Shown here in pieces: positions 62,012-64,000 of a stretch of DNA of 64,000 nt. The notes below the pieces were generated by a model, which saw nothing but the letters and a program-made list of their open reading frames with translations, did no database searches and was not told where the DNA came from. This DNA comes from Gammaproteobacteria bacterium (GTDB lineage: Bacteria; Pseudomonadota; Gammaproteobacteria; Pseudomonadales; Pseudohongiellaceae), in contig JAURWS010000052.1 of NCBI GenBank assembly GCA_030654835.1, positions 62,001 to 126,000 on the forward strand. The letters run 5' to 3'. Made by a program: the position numbers and the translations under genes. Position 1 is the stretch's first letter, and each line of letters begins with the position of its first letter.

Positions 62012-62617
62012 GTGAAAAACTTGATTCTAATAAGCGTACTTTTATTGGCTTTACCTGCCTCTGCGCAGGACACAGCGCAAGCTGTAGGCAGGGTGACTTC
62101 TGCGCAGGGCGGCGCAGAAGTAGTCAAATCAGACGGTGAAAGAATCCAAGCTCTACGCCGCGTAGAAGTGTCGGAGGCAGACACCTTGGAAACGGACCAG
62201 AATGGCTTCATCCAGGTCCGCTTTTCGGATGGAGCGTTACTATTACTCGGCTGCAATTCTTCGTTGAAGATTCATCAATACCAAACGGATGACGTTGAGT
62301 TGCATCTGCTCAGAGGGCGCATGAGGACCATCACTGGGATGACTGATCCAGAGAGATATCGATTGAGTGTCGGCGCAGGCAATACCCACATTCTGATTAC
62401 TGCGCCGGAAACAGATTTTGAGGTGGTTGAGGAACCTCAAGGCAGCCTGTCATCTGGCGCATATACCGGGAGCATTGAAATACACAATAGTCTGGGGTCC
62501 GTAGCGGTGGGGGTTGAGGAAAACTTTTCGTTCTCAAGGCTCGAGAACGGCCAACCTCCCATCGGGGTAGCGATTATGCCAAACAGCATTAAGGAGCCAG
62601 CATGCGAAACTTTCTAG
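62012..62617 (+). CDS. Exported FecR-domain protein
   Basis: 201 residues from GTG 62012. Signal peptide KNLILISVLLLALPASAQ, then a FecR-like beta domain (VGRVTSAQGGAEVVKSDGERIQALRRVEVSEADTLETDQNGFIQVRFSDGALLLLGCNSSLKI, then TPETDFEV-like APETDFEVVEE). FecR domains in the periplasm sense or bind carbohydrate or structural partners. No FecI/FecA neighbour. Seventeen nt before the acetyltransferase gene. Confidence 0.7.
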   Translation: MKNLILISVLLLALPASAQDTAQAVGRVTSAQGGAEVVKSDGERIQALRRVEVSEADTLETDQNGFIQVRFSDGALLLLGCNSSLKIHQYQTDDVELHLLRGRMRTITGMTDPERYRLSVGAGNTHILITAPETDFEVVEEPQGSLSSGAYTGSIEIHNSLGSVAVGVEENFSFSRLENGQPPIGVAIMPNSIKEPACETF

Positions 62618-62634
62618 TTCCATAAGGATCGAGC

Positions 62635-63144
62635 GTGGAAATTCGCAGAATTCAAATATCCGATGTTCCTGATTCTCTAGCACTCTGGGACCGAGTGTAT
62701 TCGGAGGGAGCCTTTTTGGCTAAAGGGCCTCCGCCAGAAGCGAAAGTTCTGCGTGTTATCGAGACGGTGGTGAAAGAAAAAATACCAAATTTCGTTGCCA
62801 CTGATGGCAGCAAGATCATTGGGGCTGTAGAGGTATTTCCGGGAACGATGTGTGGAGAAACTTTCGATGGCGCAGAGAAGCGAGGACATTTAGGAATTCA
62901 GATTGATTCACTTCATAGAGGCAAAGGGATTGGCCATGAACTGATGTTGATTGCCATTGAGGACTCAAAACGCTATGGGTTCGAATCTATTGAGCTTTAC
63001 GTCTACCAGTCCAACCTTCCAGCAATTCGGCTGTATGAGAAACTGGGTTTCAAGGTAACTTGCTATGAGGATAGCGTTACATTGCCAGCTGGAATTGAGA
63101 CGAGGGCGCAGGGGATGACTCTTAGTCTCGTACAGACCGATTAG
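62635..63144 (+). CDS. GNAT family N-acetyltransferase
   Basis: 169 residues from GTG 62635. The acetyl-CoA site is HLGIQIDSLHRGKGIGHELMLIAIEDSKRYG (motif A, RGKGIG), followed by IELYVYQSNLPAIRLYEKLGFKV (motif B), the standard GNAT end. Substrate unknown; cassette-borne GNATs may modify antibiotics or toxins. Ends 9 nt before the methyltransferase ATG. Confidence 0.85.
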   Translation: MEIRRIQISDVPDSLALWDRVYSEGAFLAKGPPPEAKVLRVIETVVKEKIPNFVATDGSKIIGAVEVFPGTMCGETFDGAEKRGHLGIQIDSLHRGKGIGHELMLIAIEDSKRYGFESIELYVYQSNLPAIRLYEKLGFKVTCYEDSVTLPAGIETRAQGMTLSLVQTD

Positions 63145-63153
63145 GCAGCGCCC

Positions 63154-63900
63154 ATGAACATCAACTACGACACTTTAGCTGCAGACTACGTGAACTACCG
63201 AGTTCCCGATTACCGCATTGACGCAGCCATTAGAATACACATACCCCGAGGGGCTAAAATTCTGAACGTCGGAGCTGGGCAGGGTTCATACGAACCAGAC
63301 AACGCCGATGTCACTGCCATTGAGCCTTCGATTGAAATGATTGCCAAGCGTGCATCAACGAAAGCGACGGCAATTCAAGGATTCGCTGAAAGCCTGCCAT
63401 TTGACGACAATAGTTTTGATGTTTCTCTGGCAATCTTGACCATTCACCACTGGCAGGATATTCAAAAAGGTTTGAGTGAGCTGCGTCGTGTTACCCGTGG
63501 AAAAATTATTATTCTGACTTGGAACGGCGAGTATGGTGATTTCCGGTTGCCCGAGTATCTTCCCAAAATTGCTGAGATTGATGTGGGGTTATTTCCGTCA
63601 ATCAACCAAGTGTCTGATCTCCTTGGGAAGAAATCCGACGTTGAGGTCATTGAAATACCGCATGACTGTACAGACGGATTTATGTGCGCATATTGGCAGC
63701 GCCCGGAAATGTATTTGAACTCCGCCGCAAGACAAGCGATCTCAACCTTCTCAAGGCTGGGGAACATAAGTGATGGATTGGATCGTCTCCGCAGTGATAT
63801 CGAATCCGGGCAGTGGTACGAAAAGCATGCCGCGCTGCTAAGCAGAACTACACTGGACTGTGGTTACAGATTGGTAATCCACGACAAGAGCGTTGCCTAA
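63154..63900 (+). CDS. Class I SAM-dependent methyltransferase
   Basis: 248 residues. Motif I is ILNVGAGQGSYEP, motif II TAIEPSIEMIAKR, then FAESLPFDDNSFDVSLAILTIHHWQDIQKGLSELRRVTRG as in UbiE/Methyltransf_11 enzymes. Substrate unknown. The stop lies in GCCTAAA, the reverse complement of most of the TTAGGC seen just before its start (63143-63148), an arrangement like a cassette but without a convincing attC stem. Confidence 0.82.
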   Translation: MNINYDTLAADYVNYRVPDYRIDAAIRIHIPRGAKILNVGAGQGSYEPDNADVTAIEPSIEMIAKRASTKATAIQGFAESLPFDDNSFDVSLAILTIHHWQDIQKGLSELRRVTRGKIIILTWNGEYGDFRLPEYLPKIAEIDVGLFPSINQVSDLLGKKSDVEVIEIPHDCTDGFMCAYWQRPEMYLNSAARQAISTFSRLGNISDGLDRLRSDIESGQWYEKHAALLSRTTLDCGYRLVIHDKSVA

Positions 63901-64000
63901 ATCGTTATGAAGGCTGGATACCCAAGCCTGCAGGATGCCTACATCAAACCACGCTGCGCCGATGAGCCCCCTCCCGATGCTTAATTGTTCCTCTAAGAAA

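Noticed and set aside
63894..63912. GCCTAAA followed by GTTATGAAGGC as another attC
   Set aside because: The two cores are only a few bases apart with no stem between them, so they cannot form an attC; kept only as a remark on the methyltransferase gene.

Overview
The window looks like chromosomal DNA of a free-living, probably marine or aquatic gammaproteobacterium. Three things point there: a glnE-waaF-waaC-waaG-waaP-kinase-carbamoyltransferase run laid out like the Pseudomonas LPS-core locus, REP elements of the 'GTGGGAGCGGGC' type known from pseudomonads, and a two-component pair of the proteobacterial dedicated sortase type. Most genes are GC-rich and house-keeping; two stretches (about 15.4-18.4 kb and 58.9-64 kb) are AT-richer and accessory. 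I did not assign a genus.

Layout. 1-2 kb: minor type IV pilin genes fimT-pilV-pilW (minus strand, pilW cut by the window edge). 2.4-10 kb: a DUF2889 gene, pdsR-pdsS, a GST, DAHP synthase and thiC. 10.2-15.3 kb: tolC, a DUF2239 gene with tandem palindromic operators, hemH and an exported SGNH hydrolase. 15.4-18.4 kb: a low-GC islet with an HTH gene, an IS66-like fragment, two exported proteins (one broken by a stop codon) and the 3' end of a comM/yifB gene. 18.4-32.2 kb: DUF486, a DUF3482 GTPase with DUF2868 partner, tesB, lepB, a second GST, a cupin, an Xaa-Pro peptidase, a Doc-like toxin with its DNA-binding partner, waaA and two oxidoreductases. 32.7-39.8 kb: sppA, hldE, mazEF, an AlbA_2/Schlafen-like protein and an unknown membrane protein. 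39.9-56.3 kb: a cation/proton antiporter, lpxL with a GT-C membrane protein, the LPS inner-core operon driven from glnE, and a GspE-type ATPase. 56.8-58.8 kb: the ABC-F protein Uup.

58.9-about 61.4 kb (perhaps to the window end): a run of small, same-strand, mostly unknown genes separated by attC-like sites. One site (59406-59496) has a perfect RYYYAAC core and a stem with one extrahelical base. Cassette ends and their own attC cores match reciprocally for the first two cassettes. No integron integrase is visible, so this is best described as an integrase-less cassette cluster (CALIN) or the far part of a chromosomal integron. Its cargo includes a DUF1780 putative nuclease, two membrane/coiled-coil proteins and a HEPN-like protein with an Rx4H motif, a set that would fit phage defence.

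LPS is the main theme of the core genome here: hldE makes ADP-heptose, waaA adds Kdo, lpxL acylates lipid A, waaC/F/G build the inner core, waaP and a double-domain kinase phosphorylate it, and a carbamoyltransferase probably decorates it.

Two repeat families shape the window. One is a REP/REPIN family, which has entered the waaF reading frame and supplies the last codons of the DAHP synthase. The other is a four-copy element with a conserved 53-55 bp core flanked by 19-32 bp inverted arms whose sequence differs from copy to copy.
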